Shown piece by piece: positions 8,887 to 17,136 of a stretch of 64,000 nucleotides of DNA (position 1 is the first letter of the stretch; the number at the start of each line of letters is the position of its first letter). This stretch comes from Pseudomonas wayambapalatensis. GTDB lineage: Bacteria; Pseudomonadota; Gammaproteobacteria; Pseudomonadales; Pseudomonadaceae. The notes beneath the pieces were generated by a model. That model was not told the origin of the DNA, did no database searches, and saw only the letters and a program-made list of their open reading frames with translations. The stretch lies in the NCBI GenBank assembly GCA_014268975.2, contig CP077096.1, positions 1,386,501 through 1,450,500 on the forward strand, written 5' to 3'. The translations under genes and the position numbers were made by a program.

Positions 8887-10359
8887 TCAGCCGATTGCTT
8901 TGGAGGCAAGCCAGAACAGGCCGGCCGCCAAGCCCATCGAGGCTGGCAGGGTCAGTACCCAGGCCAGCAGGATGGTCTTCACCGTGCCGCCTTGCAGGCC
9001 GCTCTTGTTGGCGACCATGGTACCGGCAACACCCGACGACAGTACGTGGGTGGTCGAGACCGGCAGGCTGAACACGTTGGCCATGCCGATCGCGCAAGCC
9101 GCGGTGATCTGTGCCGACATGCCCTGGGCGTAGGTCATGCCTTGCTTGCCGATCTTCTCGCCGACAGTCAGTACCACACGCTTCCAACCGACCATCGTGC
9201 CCAGGCCCAAGGCCAGGGCGACGGCGACGATCACCCAGAACGGGGCGTATTCGGTGGTTGCGGTCAGGTCCTTGCGCAGTTTTTCCAGGTCGGCCTTCTC
9301 GCGGCCATCCAGCCCTGGCAGCTTCCCGACCTTCTTCGCGGTGTCGTCCAGGCACAGCAGGTAACGACGTACTTCCACACGCTGTTCGGCGCTCAGGTCG
9401 CGGTAGTCGGTCACGCCCTGGAGCGAGGTCTGCAGCGCGGCAATGGTCGGCTCGGTCTGTTGCGGGTTGCAGCTGAACTGCTCCGGCAGGTCGGTCGACT
9501 TGGCCTTGCCCAGCGCCAGGAACTCGCCAAGCGTGGCGGCATTGCGCTGGTAGAACTGGCTCATGTGCAGGGTGGCGTCGCGGGTACGCTCGATCTGGTA
9601 GGTGGTGCTGTTCAGGTCGAGCACGAACTTGGCCGGGACGATACCGATCAGCACCAGCATGATCAGGCCGATGCCTTTCTGGCCGTCGTTGGAGCCGTGC
9701 ACGAAGCTCACGCCCATGGCCGAGATCACCAGCACCAGGCGGTTCCAGAAGGGCGGATGCTTCTTGTCGTCGAGCTTGCGGCGCTGTTCGGGGGTCTTGT
9801 GCATCTTCGACAGCGGGCGCCACCATTTCAGGCCAATCAGCACCAGTGCGGCGACGGCGAAGCCGGCCATCGGCGAGACCACCAGCGACATGGCGATGTC
9901 GATCGCTTTCTGCCAGTTCACGCCGTCACCCAGCGGGATGTCGCTGAGCAGCGCGTTGGCCAGGCCAACCCCGAGAATCGAGCCGATCAGGGTGTGCGAG
10001 CTGGACGCCGGGATACCGAAGTACCAGGTGCCCAAGTTCCAGGTAATGGCGGCGGCGAGCAGGGAGAAGACCATGGCCAGGCCGTGCCCGGTGTTCACGT
10101 TGATCAGCAGCTCGACCGGCAGCAGGTGCACGATGGCATAGGCCACCCCGACACCGCCGAGCAGAACCCCGAGGAAGTTGAACACACCCGAGAAGAACAC
10201 GGCCAGGTGCGGCGGCATGGCTTTGGTATAGATGACGGTGGCTACCGCGTTGGCGGTGTCATGAAAGCCATTGATGAACTCGAATGCGAGCACGAAGGTG
10301 AGGGCGAGCACCAGGCTCACGGCTACCCAGGCATCCAGTCCGCTGAATAAATCGATCAT
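8887..10359 (-). CDS. pitA: Low-affinity inorganic phosphate transporter, PiT family
   Basis: 490 residues. PiT signature repeats are visible: FEFINGFHDTANAVAT at about 27-42 and SFVHGSNDGQKGIGLIM in the middle, plus GIPASSSHTLIGSILG and SLPVSTTHVLSSGVAGT, the paired P(A/V)S(S/T)TH segments. About ten membrane segments are split by a large hydrophilic loop (about 195-225 and 275-380), as in E. coli PitA. It moves metal-phosphate with protons across the inner membrane. ATG 10359 is chosen because the protein then begins MIDLFSGLDAW; the 21 upstream in-frame residues are unlike the family. Likely a single-gene transcript ending at the shared terminator. Confidence 0.92.
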   Translation of the reverse strand: MIDLFSGLDAWVAVSLVLALTFVLAFEFINGFHDTANAVATVIYTKAMPPHLAVFFSGVFNFLGVLLGGVGVAYAIVHLLPVELLINVNTGHGLAMVFSLLAAAITWNLGTWYFGIPASSSHTLIGSILGVGLANALLSDIPLGDGVNWQKAIDIAMSLVVSPMAGFAVAALVLIGLKWWRPLSKMHKTPEQRRKLDDKKHPPFWNRLVLVISAMGVSFVHGSNDGQKGIGLIMLVLIGIVPAKFVLDLNSTTYQIERTRDATLHMSQFYQRNAATLGEFLALGKAKSTDLPEQFSCNPQQTEPTIAALQTSLQGVTDYRDLSAEQRVEVRRYLLCLDDTAKKVGKLPGLDGREKADLEKLRKDLTATTEYAPFWVIVAVALALGLGTMVGWKRVVLTVGEKIGKQGMTYAQGMSAQITAACAIGMANVFSLPVSTTHVLSSGVAGTMVANKSGLQGGTVKTILLAWVLTLPASMGLAAGLFWLASKAIG

Positions 10360-10674
10360 GAAGGTTTTCTGGCGGTCGTAGGGGGGCCGGATTATGCCAG
10401 AAAACCATGGCAATCGATGCACCCGTGACAGACAGATGGCAGCTTTTCTACTGCTGCCACGACGGTTCGTCGGTAGGGAACGAGGCGGAATCGACGAACA
10501 AAAAAGCGTTAATTCCGGTTAAATACCGCGAATTGGCGATTAAAAGAAGGGTTTTTCAAGATTAAAACGGTCGTATGAAATTTGTGTAATTCCATTTCAT
10601 CATCGGCTGCGGCATAAGAACGCGTGGCGCCAGGGCGTTCAGCACCGTGGCGCGCTGCGATCAGGCCCCGAGGC
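10360..10674. promoter_or_regulatory. Intergenic region upstream of pitA
   Basis: About 315 bp without a convincing gene. The stretch 10500-10605 is AT-rich compared with its surroundings and contains a perfect 7-bp inverted repeat, ATGAAAT (10575-10581) and ATTTCAT (10594-10600), that could be an operator or a silencer-bound site. A 118-residue minus-strand frame here is Arg/Pro-rich and looks like a shadow. No Pho box was recognised. Confidence 0.35.
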
Positions 10675-10875
10675 TCAAGGCTCTTCGGGGCGCCGTTCCT
10701 TTTCCATCTTTTCCAGTTCCTCGGAGAAGGCTTGGTCAAGGAGGCTGGCACGTTTGCGCCAGGGTTTGCGTTCCGGTTCCGGTTGGGCAGCATAGGTGGT
10801 GACTTCACCACCATAAACATCCTTGTAACGTTCTGCCTGGCGCTCGAGTTCGGCGCGCAGTTCATCTTTCGTCAC
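10675..10875 (-). CDS. Small hypothetical protein
   Basis: 66 residues if started at the GTG at 10875 ([20 protein letters not shown]...). The frame stays open to an ATG at 10950, but those 25 extra residues (TRTAWYSPVPRTSS...) do not look protein-like. The body is charged and helical, with an N-terminal amphipathic helix, [19 protein letters not shown] in the middle, and an acidic/basic C-terminus [15 protein letters not shown]. No family recognised; no membrane segment. The start is uncertain because the Shine-Dalgarno sequence before the GTG (CAGG) is weak. Confidence 0.55.
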   Translation of the reverse strand: MTKDELRAELERQAERYKDVYGGEVTTYAAQPEPERKPWRKRASLLDQAFSEELEKMEKERRPEEP

Positions 10876-11102
10876 AGTATCGACCTGATAAATTGAAGAG
10901 GTTCTCGGTACAGGGCTGTACCACGCGGTGCGTGTGGATCCCTTTCCCATCGTGCGTACAGACCTGAGCGCCGAATTATAACCGTCGAATCAGCAATGGC
11001 CACGGCCTTTACTCGAGCCTGATTGTGCAATGGAAAGTTGACCCGTTGTACTTGGGAAGTTGGAGGCGACGTACCGAGTAAAGTTCGGATAAACAGTGCA
11101 GA

Positions 11103-11203
11103 AATGAAAACGGCCTCGCTGGTAAGCGAGGCCGCTGCCTTTAGTCTTCTACGGTGGGTACCTGACCAGTCTCTCCAAAGAAGCCACAAGGGCATGAGAA
11201 AGG
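11103..11203 (-). ncRNA. Candidate small RNA antisense to the pcaR leader region
   Basis: On the minus strand TTGACC (11228-11223) and TATACC (11207-11202), spaced 15 bp, form a weak promoter-like pair. About 70 nt downstream comes a stem of GGCCTCGC and AGCGAGGCC (about 11112-11134) followed by GTTTTCATTTC, an intrinsic-terminator layout. A transcript of roughly 90-100 nt would result, with no good start codon and Shine-Dalgarno pair inside. The short spacer makes the promoter doubtful, so this is an inference and not a recognised RNA family. Confidence 0.3.
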
Positions 11204-11230
11204 TATAAGCAAACGTGTCGGCGGTCAATT

Positions 11231-11264
11231 GCGATTATCGGCCGCTTGTTCGATAATCGCACGA
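11231..11264 (+). promoter_or_regulatory. PcaR-type operator upstream of pcaR
   Basis: GTTCGATAATCGCAC (11248-11262) matches the PcaR box as known from the P. putida pcaI promoter. In addition GCGATTATCG (11231-11240) and CGATAATCGC (11251-11260) form a perfect 10-bp inverted repeat with a 10-bp spacer. It lies 30-60 bp before the pcaR ATG, where it could mediate autoregulation. Confidence 0.7.
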
Positions 11265-11290
11265 AGCGCCGTTTTTTTTGAGGTCTGCCG

Positions 11291-12160
11291 ATGAACGATG
11301 AAACCAACGCTTCCACGCCCAGCGATCCGCAGCGTGCCGTCACGCCCTCCCTGGCCCCGCCGATCGTCGCATCGCCGGCCAAGCGCATCCAGGCGTTTAC
11401 CGGCGACCCCGACTTCATGACCTCTCTGGCCCGGGGCCTGGCGGTGATCCAGGCCTTCCAGGAGCGCAAGCGCCACCTGACCATTGCCCAGATCAGCCAC
11501 CGCACGGAAATCCCCCGCGCCGCTGTGCGCCGTTGCCTGCATACCCTGATCAAGCTCGGTTACGCCACCTCCGACGGGCGCACGTATTCGCTGTTGCCCA
11601 AAGTGCTGACGCTGGGGCACGCCTACCTCTCCTCGACGCCGCTGGCCGTCTCGGCCCAGCCCTACCTGGACCGTATCAGCGAGCAACTGCACGAAGCGGC
11701 GAACATGGCGACCCTAGAAGGCGACGACATTCTCTACATCGCCCGCTCGGCGACGGTGGAGCGCCTGATTTCGGTGGACCTGTCGGTGGGCGGGCGCCTG
11801 CCGGCGTATTGCACCTCCATGGGCCGGATTCTGCTGGCGGCACTGGACGACACCAGCCTGCGCGAGTATTTCGAGCGCGCTGATCTCAAGGCCCGGACCA
11901 GCCGCACCTTGCATGATCCCGAGTCGCTGTTCGCCTGCATCCAGCAGGTGCGCGCCCAAGGCTGGTGTGTGGTCGACCAGGAGCTGGAGCAGGGATTGCG
12001 TTCGATCGCCGTGCCGATCTACGACGCGTCAGGGCAAGTGCTGGCAGCACTGAATGTCAGCACTCACGTTGGACGGGTGACGCGCAATGAACTGGAACAG
12101 CGCTTCTTGCCCATCCTGCTGGCGGCCAGCCGTGATCTTTGCCACCAGTTGTTCGGTTGA
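11291..12160 (+). CDS. pcaR: IclR-family regulator of the beta-ketoadipate pathway
   Basis: 289 residues, family length. After a roughly 40-residue Pro/Ala tail comes an IclR winged helix (FMTSLARGLAVIQAFQERKRH...PRAAVRRCLHTLIKLGYA, about 43-100), then the GAF-like effector domain with SVDLSVGGRLPAYCTSMGRILLA and the C-terminal LAALNVSTHVGRVTRNEL. PcaR activates pca genes in response to beta-ketoadipate and represses its own gene. ATG 11291 follows GAGG at 11280-11283. Its operators occur before pcaR, pcaK and pcaI in this window, which supports the name. Confidence 0.95.
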   Translation: MNDETNASTPSDPQRAVTPSLAPPIVASPAKRIQAFTGDPDFMTSLARGLAVIQAFQERKRHLTIAQISHRTEIPRAAVRRCLHTLIKLGYATSDGRTYSLLPKVLTLGHAYLSSTPLAVSAQPYLDRISEQLHEAANMATLEGDDILYIARSATVERLISVDLSVGGRLPAYCTSMGRILLAALDDTSLREYFERADLKARTSRTLHDPESLFACIQQVRAQGWCVVDQELEQGLRSIAVPIYDASGQVLAALNVSTHVGRVTRNELEQRFLPILLAASRDLCHQLFG

Positions 12161-12461
12161 GCGCCGGGTAGCGCGCCGTTCCGGCAGGTAGATAAGCGGT
12201 AAAACCATTCTTGTGCGATAAACGCACAATGTCGCTCCTCGTGAATTGCGCCCGCCGCAGGCGCTGATTAATGTTTCTCGCAACGGTCGGCGCTGCCGAC
12301 CGGACAATAACAACACGAGACAAGCCCATGACCACTGTCCCTTCGCTGCCTTGCGCAGTTGCATCGTTACCCAGCTGATTTCAACGCCCGTACTGGTTTC
12401 TCCAGCCCTGCGCCTTACTTGTCGCAGCGGTGTACCCGCGCCCATCTTCTGGATAACAACA
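12161..12461 (+). promoter_or_regulatory. pcaK promoter and long leader
   Basis: Roughly 300 bp. A near-perfect PcaR box sits at 12211-12229, leaving about 230 bp of leader before the pcaK ATG. The frame is open through much of the leader but reads as Arg/Pro-rich noise. The length of the untranslated leader is unusual, and it could hold post-transcriptional (Crc/Hfq-type) control. Confidence 0.45.
12211..12229 (+). promoter_or_regulatory. PcaR-type operator upstream of pcaK
   Basis: TTGTGCGATAAACGCACAA: perfect 7-bp arms (TTGTGCG/CGCACAA) around ATAAA. It shares the CGATAA-CGCAC core with the boxes before pcaR and pcaI. Confidence 0.7.
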
Positions 12462-13808
12462 ATGAACAAACCGCAAACTGCTGTCGGCAATTGCCTCGAT
12501 GTACAGTCGTTCATCAACGACCAGCCGCTGTCCCGCTATCAATGGCGGGTGGTGATCCTGTGCTTCCTGATTGTCTTCCTCGATGGCCTGGACACCGCAG
12601 CGATGGGGTTCATCGCTCCGGCGCTGTCCCAGGAGTGGGGCATCGACCGCGCCAGCCTCGGCCCGGTGATGAGCGCCGCGCTGATCGGCATGGTCTTCGG
12701 CGCCTTGGGTTCCGGGCCGCTGGCCGACCGCTTCGGTCGCAAAGGTGTACTGGTCGGCGCGGTACTGGTGTTCGGCGGCTTCAGCCTGGCGTCGGCGTAC
12801 GCCAGCAATGTCGATCAACTACTGGTGCTGCGCTTCCTGACCGGCCTTGGCCTGGGAGCTGGCATGCCCAATGCCACGACTTTGCTGTCTGAATACACCC
12901 CGGAGCGTTTGAAGTCGCTGCTGGTGACCAGCATGTTCTGTGGCTTCAACCTGGGCATGGCCGGCGGTGGCTTCATCTCTGCCAAGCTGATCCCGGCCTA
13001 CGGCTGGCACAGTCTGCTGGTGCTGGGCGGCGTGCTGCCGTTGCTGCTGGCGGTGGTGCTGCTGGTGTGGTTGCCAGAGTCGGCGCGTTTTCTGGTAGTG
13101 CGCAATCGCGGCACCGACAAGGTGCGCAAGACGCTCGCCCCGATCGCTCCGGCCGTGGTAGCCCAGGCCGCGAGCTTCAGCGTACCGGAGCAGAAAGCCG
13201 TGGCTGCGCGCAATGTCTTCGCGGTCATCTTCTCCGGCACCTACGGCCTGGGCACTGTGTTGCTGTGGCTGACCTATTTCATGGGGCTGGTGATCGTCTA
13301 CCTGCTGACCAGTTGGTTGCCGACGCTGATGCGCGACAGTGGCGCCAGCCTTGAAACGGCGGCCTTCATCGGTGCGCTGTTCCAGTTCGGCGGCGTACTC
13401 AGCGCCGTGGCGGTAGGCTGGGCGATGGACCGCTTCAATCCACACAAGGTCATCGGCATCTTCTACCTGCTGGCCGGGGTGTTTGCCTACGCGGTGGGTC
13501 AAAGCCTGGGCAACATCACCCTGCTGGCCATTCTGGTGCTGGTCGCGGGGATGTGCGTGAACGGGGCGCAGTCGGCGATGCCGTCGCTGGCGGCGCGCTT
13601 CTATCCGACCCAGGGCCGTGCCACAGGGGTGTCGTGGATGCTCGGCATCGGCCGTTTCGGCGCGATTCTCGGGGCCTGGAGCGGGGCGACGCTGCTGGGG
13701 CTGGGCTGGACCTTCGAGCAGGTGCTGACTGCGCTCCTGGTGCCGGCGGCGCTGGCGACCGTCGGGGTGATCGTCAAAGGCTTGGTGAGTCACGCTGACG
13801 CCACCTGA
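12462..13808 (+). CDS. pcaK: 4-hydroxybenzoate/protocatechuate transporter (MFS, AAHS family)
   Basis: 448 residues, the length of P. putida PcaK. Twelve membrane segments. TM1 contains FLDGLDTAAMGF with Asp41 and Asp44, the charged residues shown to be essential in PcaK. The MFS loop 2-3 motif GPLADRFGRKGVL is near 90-103, and its partner VGWAMDRFNPHK is in the second half. It imports 4-hydroxybenzoate and protocatechuate by proton symport and takes part in chemotaxis to them. ATG 12462 (MNKPQTAVGNCLDVQ) is chosen over a frame open 216 bp further upstream because it gives the known N-terminus. Confidence 0.95.
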   Translation: MNKPQTAVGNCLDVQSFINDQPLSRYQWRVVILCFLIVFLDGLDTAAMGFIAPALSQEWGIDRASLGPVMSAALIGMVFGALGSGPLADRFGRKGVLVGAVLVFGGFSLASAYASNVDQLLVLRFLTGLGLGAGMPNATTLLSEYTPERLKSLLVTSMFCGFNLGMAGGGFISAKLIPAYGWHSLLVLGGVLPLLLAVVLLVWLPESARFLVVRNRGTDKVRKTLAPIAPAVVAQAASFSVPEQKAVAARNVFAVIFSGTYGLGTVLLWLTYFMGLVIVYLLTSWLPTLMRDSGASLETAAFIGALFQFGGVLSAVAVGWAMDRFNPHKVIGIFYLLAGVFAYAVGQSLGNITLLAILVLVAGMCVNGAQSAMPSLAARFYPTQGRATGVSWMLGIGRFGAILGAWSGATLLGLGWTFEQVLTALLVPAALATVGVIVKGLVSHADAT

Positions 13809-13820
13809 TCGAGCATGGGT

Positions 13821-13987
13821 GGTGACCTTTTCGCGGGCAAGCCCGCTCCCACAGGGGGGGGGCTGCCCCCAAGAAGTTGGACACAAATCCAACCCTTGGG
13901 GGCAGTCCAGGGATTGGGCTGGCCTTTAGGTTTGAGCAAGACAGTTGCTCCCTGGAGGGAGCGGGCTTGCCCGCGAAAAGGTCACCG
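13821..13987. repeat. Inverted pair of Pseudomonas REP elements
   Basis: A REP copy at 13821-13855 (core TTCGCGGGCAAGCCCGCTCC) and an inverted copy at about 13955-13987, both starting or ending with GGTGACC/GGTCACC. Between them 13863-13873 and 13895-13905 form a further perfect 11-bp inverted repeat (CTGCCCCCAAG/CTTGGGGGCAG). The block lies between pcaK and pcaI and could fold into a large hairpin that ends or stabilises the pcaK transcript. Confidence 0.85.
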
Positions 13988-14016
13988 CCAGTTATCAGCG
14001 ATCCCTCATTCAAACC

Positions 14017-14048
14017 GTTCGATAACCGCACAAAAGGTCGATTATCGG
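14017..14048 (+). promoter_or_regulatory. PcaR-type operator pair upstream of pcaI
   Basis: GTTCGATAACCGCACAA (14017-14033) is followed about two helical turns later by GGTCGATTATCGG (14036-14048). This resembles the double site described for the P. putida pcaIJ promoter, where PcaR binds over the -35 and -10 region. It ends 88 bp before the pcaI ATG. With the REP block it starts a new transcription unit for pcaIJF. Confidence 0.72.
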
Positions 14049-14136
14049 ATTGTTTCCTCACCCCCGGTCTCCTTAATCTGAGCCCATCGCAGCGACGCTG
14101 CACTCAAACCCGACTCAGCCTGACCAGGAGTCTCCA

Positions 14137-14985
14137 ATGGCAGCAATCCTCTCGCTTCATGATGCCGTGAAGCAGTTCGTCCACGACGGCGACAGCGTTG
14201 CCCTCGAAGGTTTCACCCACCTGATTCCGACCGCCGCCGGTCACGAAATCATCCGCCAGGGCAAGCGCGACCTCACGCTGGTGCGCATGACTCCGGACCT
14301 GATCTACGACCAACTGATCGGTGCCGGTTGTGCGCGCAAGCTGATCTTCTCGTGGGGCGGCAATCCGGGGGTCGGCTCGCTGCATCGCCTGCGCGATGCG
14401 GTAGAGAAACAGTGGCCGCACGCGATCGAGATCGAAGAACACAGCCACGCTGACCTGGCCAACGCCTACGTTGCCGGCGCCTCCGGCCTGCCGTTCGCGG
14501 TGTTGCGTGCCTACGCAGGCTCCGACCTGCCCAAGGTCAACCCGCTGATCAAGTCGGTCACTTGCCCGTTCACGGGCGAAGTGCTGGCTGCCGTGCCTTC
14601 GGTTCGCCCGGACGTCACCGTGATCCACGCACAGAAAGCCGACCGCAAGGGCAACGTGCTGCTGTGGGGCATCCTCGGGGTGCAGAAGGAAGCGGCCCTG
14701 GCCGCCAAGCGCTGCATCGTCACCGTGGAGGAAATCGTCGACGACCTGCAGGCGCCGATGAATGCCTGCGTACTGCCGACCTGGGCGCTCAGCGCGGTGT
14801 GCTTGGTGCCGGGCGGTGCGCATCCGTCCTACGCCCATGGCTACTACGAGCGTGACAACCGCTTCTACCAGGCCTGGGACCCGATCGCGCGCAACCGTGA
14901 ATCCTTCACTGCCTGGATCGACACCTACATTCGCGGCACCACCGACTTCACCGAATTCAAGCGCAAGCTGGAGGCTGCACAATGA
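14137..14985 (+). CDS. pcaI: 3-oxoadipate CoA-transferase subunit A, CatI/long PcaI type
   Basis: 282 residues. It transfers CoA from succinyl-CoA to beta-ketoadipate with PcaJ. It belongs to the family I CoA transferases: the N-terminal glycine-rich stretch VALEGFTHLIPTAAGHEI (about 23-40) and IFSWGGNPGVGSLHRL are visible. At 282 residues it matches the CatI/P. aeruginosa PcaI type and not the 231-residue SCOT-like PcaI of P. putida KT2440. Stop and next start overlap as ATGA, so subunits A and B are coupled. ATG 14137 is preceded by AGGAGTCTCC. Induced from the PcaR box upstream. Confidence 0.9.
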   Translation: MAAILSLHDAVKQFVHDGDSVALEGFTHLIPTAAGHEIIRQGKRDLTLVRMTPDLIYDQLIGAGCARKLIFSWGGNPGVGSLHRLRDAVEKQWPHAIEIEEHSHADLANAYVAGASGLPFAVLRAYAGSDLPKVNPLIKSVTCPFTGEVLAAVPSVRPDVTVIHAQKADRKGNVLLWGILGVQKEAALAAKRCIVTVEEIVDDLQAPMNACVLPTWALSAVCLVPGGAHPSYAHGYYERDNRFYQAWDPIARNRESFTAWIDTYIRGTTDFTEFKRKLEAAQ

Positions 14986-15761
14986 GCTACTCCACCTCCG
15001 AAATGATGACCGTGGCCGCGGCCCGTCGCCTGCGTAACGGCGCCGTCTGCTTCGTGGGGATCGGCCTGCCGTCCAAGGCCGCCAACCTGGCGCGCCTGAC
15101 CTCGTCGCCCGATGTGGTGCTGATCTATGAGTCTGGTCCGATCGGTGCCAAACCGAGTGTGCTGCCGCTGTCGATCGGCGATGGCGAGCTGGCCGAGACC
15201 GCTGACACCGTGGTGCCGACCGGCGAGATCTTCCGCTACTGGCTGCAGGGCGGCCGTATCGACGTAGGCTTCCTCGGTGCCGCCCAGGTCGACCGCTTCG
15301 GCAACATCAACACCACCGTGGTCGGTGACTACCACGCGCCCAAGACCCGCCTGCCGGGTGCCGGCGGTGCGCCAGAGATCGCAGGCTCCGCCAAGCAGGT
15401 GCTGATCATCCTCAAGCAGTCGCCGCGCGCTTTCGTCGACAAGCTCGACTTCATCACCTCGGTCGGGCACGGCGAGGGAGGCGATTCGCGCAAGCGCCTG
15501 GGCCTGCCCGGCGAGGGGCCGGTGGGCATCATCACCGACCTGTGCATCATGGAGCCGGAAGCCGGCACCCACGAATTCGTGGTGACCTCCATCCATCCGG
15601 GCGTGACCCGCGAACAGATCGTCGCCGCCACCGGCTGGGCGATTCGTTTTGCCGATGACGTGCAGGTCACTGCCGAGCCGAGCGAGACGGAATTGGCCGC
15701 CCTGCGTGATCTTGAAGCCCGTACTGCGGCAGCCCATGGCCAGAGCGCAGGAGAAGCCTGA
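14982..15761 (+). CDS. pcaJ: 3-oxoadipate CoA-transferase subunit B, CatJ/long PcaJ type
   Basis: 259 residues, the partner of the preceding subunit. [17 protein letters not shown] at about 23-39 is the subunit-B glycine loop, and [12 protein letters not shown] contains Glu50, the likely catalytic glutamate that forms the acyl-CoA thioester (the E-x-G motif of the family). The C-terminal half has [19 protein letters not shown], typical of CoA-transferase subunit B. The gene overlaps pcaI by 4 bp and pcaF by 1 bp (TGATG). The reaction makes beta-ketoadipyl-CoA, the substrate of PcaF. Confidence 0.9.
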   Translation: MSYSTSEMMTVAAARRLRNGAVCFVGIGLPSKAANLARLTSSPDVVLIYESGPIGAKPSVLPLSIGDGELAETADTVVPTGEIFRYWLQGGRIDVGFLGAAQVDRFGNINTTVVGDYHAPKTRLPGAGGAPEIAGSAKQVLIILKQSPRAFVDKLDFITSVGHGEGGDSRKRLGLPGEGPVGIITDLCIMEPEAGTHEFVVTSIHPGVTREQIVAATGWAIRFADDVQVTAEPSETELAALRDLEARTAAAHGQSAGEA

Positions 15762-16963
15762 TGCGTGACGTATTCATCTGCGACGCCATCCGTACCCCGA
15801 TTGGCCGTTTCGGCGGCGCCTTGGCCGGTGTGCGTGCCGACGACCTGGCGGCGGTGCCACTCAAGGCGCTGGTCGAGCGCAACCCGCAGGTTCGCTGGGA
15901 TCAGCTCGACGAAGTGTTTCTCGGCTGTGCCAACCAGGCCGGCGAGGATAACCGCAACGTCGCGCGCATGGCGCTGCTGCTGGCGGGCCTGCCCGAGAGC
16001 ATTCCCGGCGTGACCCTCAACCGCCTCTGCGCCTCGGGCATGGATGCGGTCGGCACGGCGTTTCGCGCCATCGCCAGTGGCGAGATGGAGCTGGCCATCG
16101 CCGGTGGCGTCGAGTCGATGTCGCGGGCGCCGTTCGTGATGGGCAAGGCCGAGAGTGGCTATTCGCGCAACATGAAGCTTGAAGACACCACCATCGGCTG
16201 GCGCTTCATCAACCCGTTGATGAAGGCCCAGTACGGTGTCGATGCCATGCCTGAGACCGCCGACAACGTTGCCGACGATCACCAGGTCTCGCGTGCCGAC
16301 CAGGACGCCTTCGCCCTGCGCAGCCAGCAGAAGGCCGCCGCCGCCCAGGCAGCAGGTTTCTTCGCCGAAGAGATCGTGCCGGTGCGCATTGTCCACAATA
16401 AGGGCGAAACCCTGATCGAGCAGGATGAACACCTGCGCCCGGACACCACCCTGGAAGCGCTGGCCAGGCTCAAGCCGGTCAATGGCGCGGACAAGACCGT
16501 CACCGCTGGCAATGCGTCGGGGGTGAACGATGGCGCGGCGGCGCTGATCCTGGCCTCGGCCGATGCCGTGAAGAAACACGGCCTGACCCCACGTGCCCGT
16601 GTCCTGGGGATGGCCAGTGCCGGCGTGGCGCCGCGGGTGATGGGCATTGGCCCGGTGCCCGCGGTGCGCAAGCTGACCGAGCGCCTGGGTATCGCCGTGG
16701 CTGATTTCGATGTGATCGAACTCAACGAAGCCTTTGCCAGCCAGGGTCTGGCGGTTCTGCGCGAGCTGGGCGTGGCGGACGATGCACCGCAGGTGAACCC
16801 GAACGGCGGAGCAATTGCCCTGGGGCATCCTCTGGGCATGAGCGGCGCGCGGCTGGTGCTGACCGCGCTTCACCAGCTGGAGAAGAGCGGCGGGCGCAAG
16901 GGCCTGGCGACCATGTGTGTCGGCGTGGGGCAGGGGTTGGCGCTGGCCATCGAACGGGTTTGA
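15761..16963 (+). CDS. pcaF: 3-oxoadipyl-CoA thiolase
   Basis: 400 residues, full thiolase length. It cleaves beta-ketoadipyl-CoA with CoA to succinyl-CoA and acetyl-CoA, the last step of the beta-ketoadipate pathway. Active-site residues are present: acyl-accepting Cys90 in [13 protein letters not shown], His356 in [12 protein letters not shown] and Cys386 in [11 protein letters not shown]. The start [21 protein letters not shown] is the standard family N-terminus. It is the third gene of the pcaIJF unit, starting in the pcaJ stop codon, and is followed by a REP pair. Confidence 0.96.
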   Translation: MRDVFICDAIRTPIGRFGGALAGVRADDLAAVPLKALVERNPQVRWDQLDEVFLGCANQAGEDNRNVARMALLLAGLPESIPGVTLNRLCASGMDAVGTAFRAIASGEMELAIAGGVESMSRAPFVMGKAESGYSRNMKLEDTTIGWRFINPLMKAQYGVDAMPETADNVADDHQVSRADQDAFALRSQQKAAAAQAAGFFAEEIVPVRIVHNKGETLIEQDEHLRPDTTLEALARLKPVNGADKTVTAGNASGVNDGAAALILASADAVKKHGLTPRARVLGMASAGVAPRVMGIGPVPAVRKLTERLGIAVADFDVIELNEAFASQGLAVLRELGVADDAPQVNPNGGAIALGHPLGMSGARLVLTALHQLEKSGGRKGLATMCVGVGQGLALAIERV

Positions 16964-16969
16964 CCTGTG

Positions 16970-17037
16970 CCGGCCTCTTCGCGGGCAAGCCCGCTCACGC
17001 CATCCTGTGGGAGCGGGCTTGCCCGCGAAGAGGCCGG
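16970..17037. repeat. Inverted REP pair downstream of pcaF
   Basis: CCGGCCTCTTCGCGGGCAAG and its inverted copy meet around a short CACGCCATCCTG centre, giving a near-perfect hairpin of about 68 nt between pcaF and pcaT. It probably ends or protects the pcaIJF message. Confidence 0.88.
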
Positions 17038-17085
17038 ACCTGCAAGACAAAAGGCTAATGGCCAGACCCCAAGCGGAACGAGAGT

Positions 17086-17116
17086 GTTACCGGGTATGTC
17101 TAGAATTCACGGTAAC
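17086..17116 (+). promoter_or_regulatory. Putative pcaT promoter flanked by an inverted repeat
   Basis: GTTACCG (17086-17092) and CGGTAAC (17110-17116) are perfect inverted arms 17 bp apart that bracket a TAGAAT -10-like hexamer at 17101-17106. The layout suggests a regulator site over the promoter. It is unlike the PcaR boxes. Confidence 0.4.
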
Positions 17117-17136
17117 CCTCGAGGAGTAAGCACGCC

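Larger units (their letters stand above)
10876..11290. other. 415-bp intergenic region before pcaR
   Basis: Holds a minus-strand stem-loop with terminator features, a minus-strand promoter-like sequence, and the PcaR-type inverted repeat just before pcaR (each listed separately). Open frames across it change composition midway and none has a convincing start. Confidence 0.5.

Noticed and set aside
10509..10865. 118-codon minus-strand frame
   Set aside because: Overlaps the better 66-residue frame in another phase and reads as Arg/Pro/Asn-rich sequence without a ribosome site.
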